Made by a program: the position numbers and the translations under genes
The notes under the pieces: generated by a model
The model's input: only the letters and a program-made list of their open reading frames with translations
What the model was told of the DNA's origin: nothing
Databases searched by the model: none
From: Planctomycetota bacterium
GTDB taxonomy: Bacteria; Planctomycetota; UBA1135; GCA-002686595
Direction of reading: 5' to 3'
NCBI GenBank assembly: GCA_028278425.1
Contig: JANQEJ010000224.1
Span: forward strand, 1-64,000
DNA length: 64,000 bases
Part shown: positions 26,417-35,173 of the stretch, in pieces
Numbering within the stretch: the first letter of the stretch is position 1
Layout: every line of letters begins with the position of its first letter

Positions 26417-28309
26417 CTAGGGCTTCGAGGACGCCTCCGGCGCCAGCTCCTCCGCGAGGCTCTCGACGTCCCAGCCGGCGTCCTTCGATTCGTTCGCGCG
26501 CTGCTGGTCGGCCCGCAGCGCCTCCTCGACGTCCTCGATGCGCCGGCGGGCGAGGTTCACGTAATGCCGCTCGTGGCGGTGGGCGGCGAGCTCCGTCAGC
26601 GCTAGCTCGTCGTGGCGGCGGAACGCCTGCGCCGTGCGCTGGGCCTGGTACGCGGGGACGCCGAGCGCGTGCAACGCGTCGCGCCCCACCCGCAGCGCCG
26701 CGTCGAGCGTTTCGCGGTAGACGTGCTCGACGCCGAGCTCGACCAGCTCCTGGGCGTCGACGCGGCCTTGGGCGCGGGCGAGGATGCGCAGGCGCGGGAA
26801 GTACCTGCGCGCGACCTCGACGATTCGCTTCGTCCGCAGCGGATCGTCCACGGCCACGACGAGAAGCTCCGCGCTCCCCGCACCGGCCGCAGCCAAGAGG
26901 TCGTGCCGGGTGGCGTCGCCGTAGTAGACGCGCATGCCCATTCGGCGCAAGAGGTCGACCTGGTCCGAGTCGAAGTCGAGAACGCTCGCCTCGAAGCCCT
27001 CCGCCCGCAGGAGACGGCCGACGATCTCTCCGAAGCGTCCGAAGCCGGCGATGACGACGCGCGGCGCGGTTTCCTCGACCGCGGTCGGAGGGACCTCGAT
27101 CTCCGCCCGCGTGCCGAGGCGGGGGATCAGGACCTTCTCGCTGAAGAGCATCAGGAGCGGCGTCAGCGCCATGCTCAGCGCGACCACGGCGATGACGAGG
27201 GCGGCGACCGGCGCCTCGATCACGCCGTTCTGGAGCGCGAACGAGAGCAGGACGAAGGCGAACTCGCCCCCCTGGGCCAGCGCGAAGGTGAAGAGCAGGT
27301 TCTGGTCGGTGCCGAGGCGGAAGAGGTGCCCGAGGACGTTCAGGATCACGAGCTTGACGGCGACGAGCCCGGCGACCAGGCCGAGGATTGTCGCGAGCTC
27401 GCGGCCGATCAGGGCGAAGTCGATCGAGGTGCCGACCGCGATGAAGAAGAGTCCGAGGAGCAGCCCCTTGAACGGCTCGACGTTGTCCTCGAGCTCGTGG
27501 CGGTACTCGGAGTTCGCGAGCACGACGCCGGCGACGAACGTCCCGAGCGCCGGGCTGAGGCCGACCTTGGCCATCAGCATGGCGATGCCGATCACGAGCA
27601 GAAGCGCCCCGGCCGTGAAGAGCTCGCGCAGCCCGCTCCGCGCGATCGCGCGGAAGACCGGCCGCAGGCCGTAACGCCCGGCGAGGACGATCGCTCCGAC
27701 GGCGCCGAGCACCGCGGCCACCTGCCCGCCGGCCGGAAGGTCGGACACCCAGGTGGTCGTGTGCTCGTCGACGAACGGGGTCGCGCCCGCGGTCGCGAGC
27801 AGCGGGAGGAAGGCGAGCATCGGGATCACCGCGATGTCCTGGAACAGGAGCACCGCGAAGGCGCTCTGACCGCCGGCGGTCCGGATCAGCCCCTTCTCGA
27901 CCAGCGTCTGGAGCACGATGGCGGTCGACGACAGGGACAGCGCGAGCCCGATCGCGAGTGCCGCCTTCCACTCCAGACCGAGCAGCGTCGCCAACCCCGT
28001 GATCGCCGCGGCGGTCGCGAGCACCTGAAGACTGCCCAGGCCGACGATCGGCGCGCGCATCCGCCACACGCGGGCCGGAGCCAGCTCGAGCCCGACGAGG
28101 AAGAGCATCAGGACGACGCCGAACTCGGCGAAGTGCAGGACGTCCTGTCCCTCCTTGCCGACGAGGCCGAGGGCGAACGGTCCGATCGCCACGCCGCCGA
28201 TGAGGTAGCCCAGCACCGAGCCCAGCCCGAGGCGCTTCGCGAGCGGCACCGCGATCACCGCGGTGGCCAGGTAGACGAGCGCCTGGAGGAAGAAGCCCTC
28301 GGCGTACAT
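26417..28309 (-). CDS. CPA2-family K+/H+ antiporter, KefB/KefC-like
   Basis: The 630-residue protein has the CPA2 layout. About 12 membrane segments span residues 5-385, including the hallmark LGYLIGGVAIGP, FGVVLMLFLVGLEL, LSLSSTAIVLQTL, GQSAFAVLLFQDIAVIPML and ALGTFVAGVVLANSEYRHEL. An RCK_N Rossmann domain follows from about residue 395 (VVIAGFGRFGEIVGRLL, then VYYGDATRHDLLAAAG). KefB/C proteins export potassium and acidify the cytoplasm when glutathione adducts of electrophiles bind the RCK domain. The upstream gene encodes the ancillary flavodoxin-fold partner, and the two overlap by one base (TGATG), indicating translational coupling. Whether the KefB or KefC subtype applies cannot be decided here. 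Confidence 0.93.
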   Translation of the reverse strand: MYAEGFFLQALVYLATAVIAVPLAKRLGLGSVLGYLIGGVAIGPFALGLVGKEGQDVLHFAEFGVVLMLFLVGLELAPARVWRMRAPIVGLGSLQVLATAAAITGLATLLGLEWKAALAIGLALSLSSTAIVLQTLVEKGLIRTAGGQSAFAVLLFQDIAVIPMLAFLPLLATAGATPFVDEHTTTWVSDLPAGGQVAAVLGAVGAIVLAGRYGLRPVFRAIARSGLRELFTAGALLLVIGIAMLMAKVGLSPALGTFVAGVVLANSEYRHELEDNVEPFKGLLLGLFFIAVGTSIDFALIGRELATILGLVAGLVAVKLVILNVLGHLFRLGTDQNLLFTFALAQGGEFAFVLLSFALQNGVIEAPVAALVIAVVALSMALTPLLMLFSEKVLIPRLGTRAEIEVPPTAVEETAPRVVIAGFGRFGEIVGRLLRAEGFEASVLDFDSDQVDLLRRMGMRVYYGDATRHDLLAAAGAGSAELLVVAVDDPLRTKRIVEVARRYFPRLRILARAQGRVDAQELVELGVEHVYRETLDAALRVGRDALHALGVPAYQAQRTAQAFRRHDELALTELAAHRHERHYVNLARRRIEDVEEALRADQQRANESKDAGWDVESLAEELAPEASSKP

Positions 28310-28926
28310 CAGACCGGCATGGCTCCGCTCGAGAGCGGGGCGCGCAGGCGCGCGCCTTTCAGCTCGTCGGGACCGTAGGCCCCGTCCCGGAGCCCGGCGA
28401 GCACGCGGGCGTACTCGTCGGCGTGGGCGGCGAGGGTCTCGTCGCTCATGCCGTGAACGCCGTGCACCAGGAACGGCGGCAGGTAGCGCATGCCGCAGAG
28501 CACGGCGGTCCGCTCGAACGGGCGCAGGAGCTCGCGCATCGTGCAGCCGGCCTCGCCGGTCGCGCAGTAGGTCGCTTCGCTACCTCCGGACGTGATCGCC
28601 TGCACCCAGAGCTTTCCGCGCAGCGCGTCGCCGGACGAGCCGTAGGCCCAGCCGTGCTCGAGGACCAGGTCTTCCCACTGCTTCACCAGCGCGGGCGAGC
28701 TGTACCAGAAGAACGGGTGCTGGAGGACGACGACGTCGTGGCGCACGAGCAGCTCCTGCTCGCGCGCCACGTCCACGTCGAAGTCGGGATAGGCCTCATA
28801 GAGGTCGTGGAAGGTCACGGCCTCGACGCGCTGTGCCGCCTCGATCAGGGCGCGGTTCGCCCGCGACCGCGCGAAGGCGGGGTGCGCGAACAGGAGCAGC
28901 ACTCGGCGAGGGTCGGGGGAGCTCAT
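28309..28926 (-). CDS. NAD(P)H oxidoreductase, Kef ancillary subunit (KefF/KefG-like)
   Basis: This is a 205-residue flavodoxin-fold protein of the NQO/MdaB/Kef-ancillary group. It begins with the phosphate-binding strand VLLLFAHPAFARSRANRAL and has the family segment VVLQHPFFWYSSPALVKQWE followed by WAYGSSGDALRGK. It also has the typical GMRYLPPFLVHG near the end. In E. coli KefF and KefG are required for full activity of KefC and KefB. The stop codon shares one base with the start of the antiporter gene (TGATG), so the pair forms a tight operon and this gene is translated first. Confidence 0.92.
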   Translation of the reverse strand: MSSPDPRRVLLLFAHPAFARSRANRALIEAAQRVEAVTFHDLYEAYPDFDVDVAREQELLVRHDVVVLQHPFFWYSSPALVKQWEDLVLEHGWAYGSSGDALRGKLWVQAITSGGSEATYCATGEAGCTMRELLRPFERTAVLCGMRYLPPFLVHGVHGMSDETLAAHADEYARVLAGLRDGAYGPDELKGARLRAPLSSGAMPV

Positions 28927-29070
28927 GGCGGGGGAGGAGACCGCGGGCCGCGGGGGCCGAGAGCGTAGCGACCGCGTCCGGCTCCGCCATCGACGTCTTC
29001 TCGGCGTCCCGGGCAGACGCGCTTCCGCCGAGCGGGGTGCTGACGAGCGAGCGAGGGGGCGTCGAGCGGG

Positions 29071-29394
29071 CTACCGCCGACGGCGCCGCCGGGCGCGGAG
29101 GCGGTCGAGCTGCTTGGAGAGGGCGTGGCGAACGCGCTCGCTCGCCCGCGTGACGGCCGCGAACGGGTCGTGGTGCCTCTCCTGGATCACGAGCTCGCCG
29201 CGGTGGGGCACGTGCGCGTGGATGACGCAGTGGACGTCCTCGCCGCCCTTGGGTCCGTTGAGGTCCGAGAGGCGCACGCGGATGCGCTGGACCCGGTGCC
29301 CGAGGTGACCCAGGGCCAGGGCCACCCGCCTCTCGACGTGCCGGCGAAGCCGAGAGCTCACGCGGACGCCCTTCGAGCGCAGTTGCAGGTTCAT
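29071..29394 (-). CDS. hpf: Ribosome hibernation promoting factor family protein
   Basis: The 107-residue protein reads MNLQLRSKGVRVSSRLRRHV at its start, then a strand RIRVRLSDLNGPKGGEDVHC and helix DPFAAVTRASERVRHALSKQ. This matches the short HPF/YfiA fold, which binds the 30S decoding centre in stationary phase. The C-terminus is a run of arginines and there is no long-HPF dimerisation domain. AGGGAG stands upstream of the ATG at 29394. The frame continues upstream for over 1 kb, but only this segment has family features. It is an independent gene between the Kef operon and the unknown gene at 29562. Confidence 0.85.
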   Translation of the reverse strand: MNLQLRSKGVRVSSRLRRHVERRVALALGHLGHRVQRIRVRLSDLNGPKGGEDVHCVIHAHVPHRGELVIQERHHDPFAAVTRASERVRHALSKQLDRLRARRRRRR

Positions 29395-29561
29395 CTTCGT
29401 CTCCCTTGTCGTGGCTGGATCGCTGGATGGACGAGGCCGCGCGGAACGGCTCCCCACGGCTGACGTCGACAGTTTCGACCAACGCCTACTGTTCGAGAAG
29501 ACGCATAAAGTCGACTCGCTGCGTCGATTTGGGCGACGCAAGCCGGCCCGGGCCGGCGGCC

Positions 29562-30746
29562 TCAGCTCGCGGCGGGCGCCCGGAGCCACGTCACCGAGAA
29601 GAGCGGCGGGTGATCGATGACGGCGCGGTGGTGGCGGAGGCGCGCGGGGTCCCAGCCGGCGCGCTCGATGGCCCAGCGGAAGAGCGCTCCCTGGCGCGAC
29701 CAGGGGGAGAGGTCGGGGGTGGCCAGCGCGGGTCCGAGGTCCTCGAGCCGCGACTCGACCGGCAGGACCTCGGGCGCGTCCGGCGCGGGCCACTCGTCCG
29801 TCGCGGCGCGGCTCGCGACGACCCGCAGGTCCGGCGTTTCGACGGGGACGTCCTCGTGCAGCAGGAGGTCGGCGACGAGCGCTTTCGTCGGCGTCTGAAC
29901 CTCGCACAGGCTTCCGAGCGCGTCGACCAGCGGGATCGCCGGGTTGCGGTCGGCCAGCAGGAAGTCGAGCGCGGACGTGGCGCCGACGTCCGCGTTGGTC
30001 AGCGTCGTGCGGCGAAAGCCGCCGTCGGCGTCCTCCTGGATCAGGTCGGGGAGGTCCGGGCTGCTGAACGCCGCGACCACGGGCGCGCCGCAGCGCTCCG
30101 CCCCCTCCGGGTCGAGCGGTTGCGCCGCCGGCAGGGACTCGCCGCCGAGGTCGAAACGGTGCCGCGCGAGCTCCACCGGCGCGGTCGCGCGCAGGCGCTG
30201 GAGCCCGATGTGCCCGCGCAGGGAGATGCCGTCGACGGTCCCCGGCTTCGCGCCCGGTCCGACGAGGAACGCGTAGACGAGCACGTCGCTCTGACGTCCG
30301 TGGACGATGACGTTGGCCCGGTGCGCTGCGCGGCGCGCTTCGGATTGCAGCGTGTCGAGACCGGCCCCGCTGGCGGCGGCGGCCATCGCGTCGAACGAGG
30401 AGCGGTCGGCCGCCCGCTCCCCGACCAGCGCGTCGAACGCTCCGGCCGCGTCGCGAAGCGCGTCGCGGACGGCCTTCTCCACGCCGAGCCGGGCCGCGGC
30501 GCGATCGACCTTGCGAAGCGACGTCGTCGAGGGGACGAACGGCGCCGCCCGCAGCGGGTCGGTGGCGGTGGCGAGCCGGTGCAGCCGCCACGCGAGCTTC
30601 TTGTCGAGTCCGAGAGCGGTCTGCACGTCCACGGGACGCTGCACGGCGCCGACGGCGGTCAGGAGGTCGGCCGAGGCCCGCCGGACGCGGTCGAGCACGG
30701 CCCGGGCCTCGGATGCGAAGGTGGGGCGGGAATCGAGCGGGGACAT
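29562..30746 (-). CDS. Conserved-looking protein of unknown function, possible autoregulated DNA-binding protein
   Basis: The 394-residue soluble protein has no signal peptide or membrane segment. Residues about 38-62 (RPVDVQTALGLDKKLAWRLH) look like a helix-turn-helix: 'VDVQTALGLDKKLAWRLHRL' has the spacing of a winged-helix recognition pair. The remainder is a mixed fold with no motif I recognise. The gene begins only two bases after a perfect 12-bp palindrome, leaving no room for a normal Shine-Dalgarno, which would fit a self-repressed regulator. It is transcribed divergently from the FG-GAP gene at 30857 (110-bp gap). The DNA-binding function is inference; I do not know the family. Confidence 0.75.
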   Translation of the reverse strand: MSPLDSRPTFASEARAVLDRVRRASADLLTAVGAVQRPVDVQTALGLDKKLAWRLHRLATATDPLRAAPFVPSTTSLRKVDRAAARLGVEKAVRDALRDAAGAFDALVGERAADRSSFDAMAAAASGAGLDTLQSEARRAAHRANVIVHGRQSDVLVYAFLVGPGAKPGTVDGISLRGHIGLQRLRATAPVELARHRFDLGGESLPAAQPLDPEGAERCGAPVVAAFSSPDLPDLIQEDADGGFRRTTLTNADVGATSALDFLLADRNPAIPLVDALGSLCEVQTPTKALVADLLLHEDVPVETPDLRVVASRAATDEWPAPDAPEVLPVESRLEDLGPALATPDLSPWSRQGALFRWAIERAGWDPARLRHHRAVIDHPPLFSVTWLRAPAAS

Positions 30747-30748
30747 AA

Positions 30749-30760
30749 GTTTCTAGAAAC
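30749..30760. promoter_or_regulatory. Perfect 12-bp palindrome abutting a start codon
   Basis: GTTTCTAGAAAC is its own reverse complement and ends two bases before the ATG at 30746. It is A/T-rich in a very G/C-rich region and occupies the position where a ribosome binding site would be, so a bound repressor would block transcription or translation of the gene at 29562-30746. It also lies in the 110-bp region shared with the divergent FG-GAP gene. The symmetry is directly seen; the operator role is inferred. Confidence 0.5.
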
Positions 30761-30856
30761 GTATCAGGAAACCTTGACGCGCGCCAGGATCGCCCGCAGA
30801 CTTCAGGGGGTGAGCCAAGCGGCTCGCCACCGAAAGACCCCCCTCAGGAGCCCCCC

Positions 30857-32641
30857 ATGAAGCGCGCCGTCCCGTCCTGCGTCGCCGTCGGCCTCCTCGC
30901 CGCCCCGCTCGCGGCCCAACTCACCCTGAAGCCCGGCTGGCCGGTCACCGTGTCGGGCCCGTCGGTCGACGGCGGGCTCGTCCTCGAGCTCGACGGGGAC
31001 CCCGACCTCGAGCTCCTGCACGTGGCGGGCTCGAACGTGCACGCGTGGAACCCGGACGGCTCGACGGTGAGCGGTTGGCCGCGCGCGATCGACAACGGAA
31101 CTTTCTCCGCTCCGGCGGCGGGCGACCTCGACGGCGACGGGGAGCCGGAGATCGTCCTGCACTCCTTCTTCTTCGGTATCGGCGGGTCGCTCTGGGCGTT
31201 CCACCGCGACGGCACCACCGTGGCCGGGTTCCCGGTCGCGTACGGCGGAACGCTCAAGGCGCCGGCCCTCGGCGACCTCGACGGCGACGGCGACTTCGAG
31301 ATCGTCACGGCGCAGAACAACGGTGGGGGCCTCTTGTACGCGCTCGACGGCGACGGGACGGTGCTCCCAAGCTGGCCGGCGGCGCTCGACGACGTCGTCG
31401 GCACCGGGCCGGCGATCGGCGACGTGGACGGCGACGGCGTGCCGGAGATCTTCGCGACGTCCTTCGTCAGCCTGTACGGCTTCCGGCCCGACGGGAGCTC
31501 GCTGCCCGGCTTCCCCGTCTCGCCCGGCGTCAACCAGACCTTCAACTACGCGACGCCGACGATCGCCGACGTCGACGACGACGGCGTCAAGGAGATCGTG
31601 GCGGCCTCGGGCGACCTGTTCGGCGGCAACGGACGGGTACACGTCCTCCGGGCGGACGGAACCGCCGTCGCGGGCTGGCCGCGAACGACGGACTACGGGA
31701 TCCAGGCGCCGCCGAGCGTCGCCGACGTCGACGGGGACGGAGCCTTCGACGTGGTGGCGGGCGACGTGACGCTGTCTCCGTTCCCGGTGAACAAGCTCTA
31801 CGTCTGGACCGCGGCGGGGACGCCGCTGGCCGGCTTTCCCACGTCCGAGATCAACGCCATCCACGCGCAGGTCATCGTCTTCGACCTCGACGGAGACGGC
31901 GACCTCGAGCTCATCTGCGACGACAACGTCGCCGTCGGGAACCACGTCGCGTTCCACCACGACGGGACGCCGGTCGCCGGCTTCGCGCCGCTCACGATGG
32001 GTGGGGCGTTCCAGCAGTCGCCGAACGTCGCGGACGTCGACGGCGACGGCCTGTTCGAGCTCGCGATCTCCGCGAACGACCAGATCAACCAGCTCACGCA
32101 CGTCTACCTGTACGACACGCCGACGGTCGCGTTCGCGCGCTTCGCGCCGGTTCCCACCTACCAGTACCGCGCTTCGCGCGACGGCTTGGCCGTGCCGGCG
32201 TCGTCGATCACGCCCACCGGATGCGGCGGAAACCCGGCCGGTAGCCTGGTCTACATCGGCGGTCTGCCCGCGCTCGGCGGCTCGGTCGACCTCGGCGTCG
32301 ACAACCCGCTCGGAACGCAGCCGGCGGGATCCCTCGCCCTGCTCGCGATCTCCACCCAGCGCGCGGCGACACCGCCGTGTGGCGTGACCCTCCCCGGCAT
32401 CGGGATGGCCGGCCCCTACGGCCCCGGCGAGCTTCTGATCTCGGTCAGCGCGCCCAACCCGGTGATCGTGTTGGGTCCACAGGTCTGGGCCGGCGCGGGC
32501 AACCCGTCCGCGTTCAACGTCGCCGTGCCGCCGATCACGACGCTCGGCGGCGTGCGCGTCTACGCGCAGGGCGGGATCTTCGATCCCGTCTTCGGCGGGT
32601 TCGCCGTGACCGAGGGGTTCGAGCTCAAGCTGGGACTCTGA
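30857..32641 (+). CDS. Secreted FG-GAP protein with C-terminal planctomycete-type domain
   Basis: The 594-residue protein has signal peptide MKRAVPSCVAVGLLAAPLAA and a Shine-Dalgarno (CAGGAG) before the ATG. Eight FG-GAP-like units of about 50 residues follow, each with D-x-D-G-D and a closing V-x-G-W/F-P, for example AGDLDGDGEPEIVLHS and TTVAGFP. The last ~140 residues (from GCGGNPAGSLVYIGG) contain VDNPLGTQ and end TEGFELKLGL. The closest relative in the window is the C-terminal domain of the protein at 53892-55274, which also contains VDNPLGTQ. Probably a surface or secreted adhesin-like propeller; ligand unknown. Confidence 0.9.
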   Translation: MKRAVPSCVAVGLLAAPLAAQLTLKPGWPVTVSGPSVDGGLVLELDGDPDLELLHVAGSNVHAWNPDGSTVSGWPRAIDNGTFSAPAAGDLDGDGEPEIVLHSFFFGIGGSLWAFHRDGTTVAGFPVAYGGTLKAPALGDLDGDGDFEIVTAQNNGGGLLYALDGDGTVLPSWPAALDDVVGTGPAIGDVDGDGVPEIFATSFVSLYGFRPDGSSLPGFPVSPGVNQTFNYATPTIADVDDDGVKEIVAASGDLFGGNGRVHVLRADGTAVAGWPRTTDYGIQAPPSVADVDGDGAFDVVAGDVTLSPFPVNKLYVWTAAGTPLAGFPTSEINAIHAQVIVFDLDGDGDLELICDDNVAVGNHVAFHHDGTPVAGFAPLTMGGAFQQSPNVADVDGDGLFELAISANDQINQLTHVYLYDTPTVAFARFAPVPTYQYRASRDGLAVPASSITPTGCGGNPAGSLVYIGGLPALGGSVDLGVDNPLGTQPAGSLALLAISTQRAATPPCGVTLPGIGMAGPYGPGELLISVSAPNPVIVLGPQVWAGAGNPSAFNVAVPPITTLGGVRVYAQGGIFDPVFGGFAVTEGFELKLGL

Positions 32642-32671
32642 ACGCCTAAGAGCTTTCGCAGCCCAGGTCGG

Positions 32672-33484
32672 TCAGTCGCGGAAACGCTCCAGCGTCTCTC
32701 GGAGAGCCGCGAGCTGCCGTTCGAGTCTTCGGATCTCGCGTTCCTCGCCGTCGAGGAGAGCGCACTCGACGGTGTCGTCCTTTCCCGGTCCGGTGATGGA
32801 CCGGACGGCGACCTCGGCCTCGTAGGTGAGCTGCGTGTCCATGTCCCCGGTGAACCAGCTCGGATAGAGCGATTCTTCGCGCGTTTCTCCGGGCGCGAGC
32901 CCGCCGCTGTAGCTGAGGATCGCGTCGCCCTCGAGCCAGGGAACGGGGCGGCCCGGCGACTTGATCTCCGCGTAGACGTCGATCGACCGGATGTGAAAGT
33001 CGAGGTCGTTCCTCACCCTCGCGATGACCTTGATGCCGCGCCGGTCGTCGTAGTAGCGCGTCTCGAGGTTCAGGATCCGGAGTCCCTCGCAGGTCTCCGC
33101 GCGACTCGCTTCCTCCCGCTCCCATCCGGCGAGCTTCTCCTCGACCTCCGCGATGCGCGAAGCGGTCTCGGCGGTCAGGCCCGCTTTGCCCTCGGCGATG
33201 ATCTCCTTCGCGGTCTTCCCGTCCACGCTCGAGCGGTAGGCCTCCAGAAGGGGCGCCTCCTCGCCTTTTGCGGCTTGAAGGAACATGCCGGGTGTCGCGG
33301 GGACGAGGAACTCCAGGGATTCGCTGAGTTGCTCGCGCTCCCGCTCGGAGAGGAGCGCCTGAATGTCGCGTATCGAGCTCTCCACGCTGGCAAGGGTGCT
33401 GGCGTCCACCGTCGGCTCGAGGTCGGCGGGGGGGGCTCCGCCGCACCCGGCGGTCAGCGCTACCGCGGCGAGTAGAGTTCGCAC
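32672..33484 (-). CDS. DUF6694-like lipoprotein
   Basis: A GTG start at 33484 gives a 270-residue protein with signal VRTLLAAVALTAGCGG, lipobox TAGC, so it is probably lipidated. Residues about 25-135 (TVDASTLASVESSIRDIQAL ... DGKTAKEIIAEGKAGL) resemble the DUF6694 lipoprotein domain, in particular the DASxxxxxxS and LDGKTAxEIIAEA motifs. The rest is a beta-rich domain with a final coiled coil (EREIRRLERQLAALRETL). It follows the acidic protein gene by 43 bp on the same strand, so they are probably one operon. The domain match is from memory and moderately secure. Confidence 0.75.
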   Translation of the reverse strand: MRTLLAAVALTAGCGGAPPADLEPTVDASTLASVESSIRDIQALLSEREREQLSESLEFLVPATPGMFLQAAKGEEAPLLEAYRSSVDGKTAKEIIAEGKAGLTAETASRIAEVEEKLAGWEREEASRAETCEGLRILNLETRYYDDRRGIKVIARVRNDLDFHIRSIDVYAEIKSPGRPVPWLEGDAILSYSGGLAPGETREESLYPSWFTGDMDTQLTYEAEVAVRSITGPGKDDTVECALLDGEEREIRRLERQLAALRETLERFRD

Positions 33485-33527
33485 GGGTGCGCCGTCGGGA
33501 CGGTGGAGGAACGGCGCGAGGTCGCGT

Positions 33528-34520
33528 TCACTCGGCCACGCGGAACGACGCGGTGAACTTGGTCGACCCCGACTGCTCCATGTCCGATTCGTTGTTGAAC
33601 TCCCGGTCGCCAAACTGGAACGAGCTCTCCATCGTTCCCGTGGCGTCGGTCTCGTAGCGGATCTCGATGGAGTGTAGATGGCCGGCGTCGAGGTTCCAGA
33701 GGGCCTCTCCCTCGATCGTGCGCGTCTCCGACACCTCCTGGTGCGACGTCGAGGAGCCCTGTTCGAACTCCCGCGACGCGTCGATCGTGCGGTCCGTCTG
33801 GATTTCCCCTTCGAGCGTGATGATCGCTACGGTCACTCCGTCCTCGTCGCGCGTGCCCGCGAACGTGACGACGACCTCGCCGTCCACCGTCTCCTCGATC
33901 TCCGGCTCGGGCTGGTCGCCGTCGTCGGAGAAGGACTCGCCGTCCGACTGGTCGTAGGTCCACGGGATCCCCTCCCAGGGCGAGAGCATCGTCTTGAACG
34001 TCTCCCCGTCGATCTCCCACTCGTCGTCCTCCTCGACCTCGTCGTCGGGCAGGAGCGCGGTGAAGTCCAGGTCGAACGGGAGTTCGTCCAGCACGTCGTC
34101 GTCGACGTCCTCGCTCTCGGCGACGTACTCCTCGTCGTCTTCGTCCCACTCGAAGACGACGGTGGCGTCCTCGACGTCGCTGGAGCCCGTGTTCGACATC
34201 TCCTGCTGGTTGCCGCCGAACTCGAAGGCGTTCTCGCTCGACGACTCGATCCGGTCGAAGGTCCTCGTCAGCTTGGTGATCCGCTCGTCGGACACGGACT
34301 CATAGGCATCGGTGACGGTGAGGAAGCGCTCCCCCTCCGAGCTCGAGCTGGTCGAGCCGCGCTCGGACGAGTTCTCCGTCTCGCTCTCGTACGTCACCTC
34401 GAAGGTCTTGACGAGCGTGAGACCCTCGGCGGGGGCGAGCTTCAGCTCCTCGACGGCGGGTCGGGGTCCACCGCTCCAGGAAAGGGCGAGCGTCGCGGCG
34501 ACCAGGCATGCGGCCTTCAT
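33528..34520 (-). CDS. Highly acidic exported protein of unknown function
   Basis: The 330-residue protein begins with signal peptide MKAACLVAATLALSWSGG. The start at 34520 is supported by an unusually strong Shine-Dalgarno, AGGAGGTG, 5-6 bases upstream. The mature protein is extremely acidic, with Asp/Glu/Ser-rich stretches (VFEWDEDDEEYVAESEDVDD) and few positive charges until the C-terminus, suggesting ion binding or a salt-adapted exposed protein. It reads as a mainly beta-structured protein ending STKFTASFRVAE. It is the first gene of a likely two-gene operon with the DUF6694-like lipoprotein. I recognise no family. Confidence 0.82.
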   Translation of the reverse strand: MKAACLVAATLALSWSGGPRPAVEELKLAPAEGLTLVKTFEVTYESETENSSERGSTSSSSEGERFLTVTDAYESVSDERITKLTRTFDRIESSSENAFEFGGNQQEMSNTGSSDVEDATVVFEWDEDDEEYVAESEDVDDDVLDELPFDLDFTALLPDDEVEEDDEWEIDGETFKTMLSPWEGIPWTYDQSDGESFSDDGDQPEPEIEETVDGEVVVTFAGTRDEDGVTVAIITLEGEIQTDRTIDASREFEQGSSTSHQEVSETRTIEGEALWNLDAGHLHSIEIRYETDATGTMESSFQFGDREFNNESDMEQSGSTKFTASFRVAE

Positions 34521-34609
34521 GGGACACCTCCTTCGATAGGAGCAGAGTCTATCCGACCGAGTCAGGCTCGCGCGAGGTCTACTCGAGCACGAGAATACCC
34601 GGGGCCGCC

Positions 34610-34990
34610 ATGAAGGAAACCACATCCGAATCCGCAACGCCGGTCTATCCCGTGTCCGACGTCAAGGCGTCCGTTGCGTGGTACGTCGAGACCCTCGGCT
34701 TCGAGCTGGAGTTCCTGAACGAACCCGAGGGGCAGCCGGCGGTCTACGCCGTCCTCTTCCGCGACCGGCTCTGGATTCACCTTTGCCGCGTCAGCGAGGG
34801 AGTGCAGCCGGCGAGCGAATACGCCTCCGCGCAGCTCCACGTCCGCGACGTGAACGAGCACTACGAGCTCCTGCGCTCGCGCGGCGCGCGCGTTCTCCAG
34901 GAGATCGGCGATCGATTCTGGGGCGCGCGCGACTTCGTCATCGCGGATCCCGGCGGCAACCAGCTCTGGTTCTCCGAGCCGATCGAGTGA
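34610..34990 (+). CDS. VOC superfamily (glyoxalase-like) protein
   Basis: The 126-residue protein has the paired beta-alpha-beta-beta-beta layout of the vicinal oxygen chelate fold: PVSDVKASVAWYVETLGFEL at the start and IADPGGNQLWFSEP at the end, with AQLHVRDVNEHYELLRSRGA between. Metal-ligand positions are partly recognisable (a His in IHL, Glu in FSEP). The subfamily (antibiotic resistance, dioxygenase, glyoxalase) cannot be decided. Unlike the gene at 8478, this copy is intact. Confidence 0.85.
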   Translation: MKETTSESATPVYPVSDVKASVAWYVETLGFELEFLNEPEGQPAVYAVLFRDRLWIHLCRVSEGVQPASEYASAQLHVRDVNEHYELLRSRGARVLQEIGDRFWGARDFVIADPGGNQLWFSEPIE

Positions 34991-35173
34991 GCGCGGCGCG
35001 AGCGTAGGGCGTTCGGGGTCGTCGGGCGGCCTACCGGCATCCGGGGTACAATTAGCGATCGGACCGCGCCCGCCGCGGTTCGCGGAGGAATCGTTGATGC
35101 TCGCCATCGCCCCAGCGGGTCGCCCGGAGTCCGGCGGCCCGGCACTCGCTTCGCTCGCCGTGGCGCCCGCTCG

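Noticed and set aside
30774-30797. TTGACG as a possible -35 box for the FG-GAP gene at 30857
   Set aside because: No convincing -10 hexamer lies at 16-18 bases from it, so I did not call a promoter.
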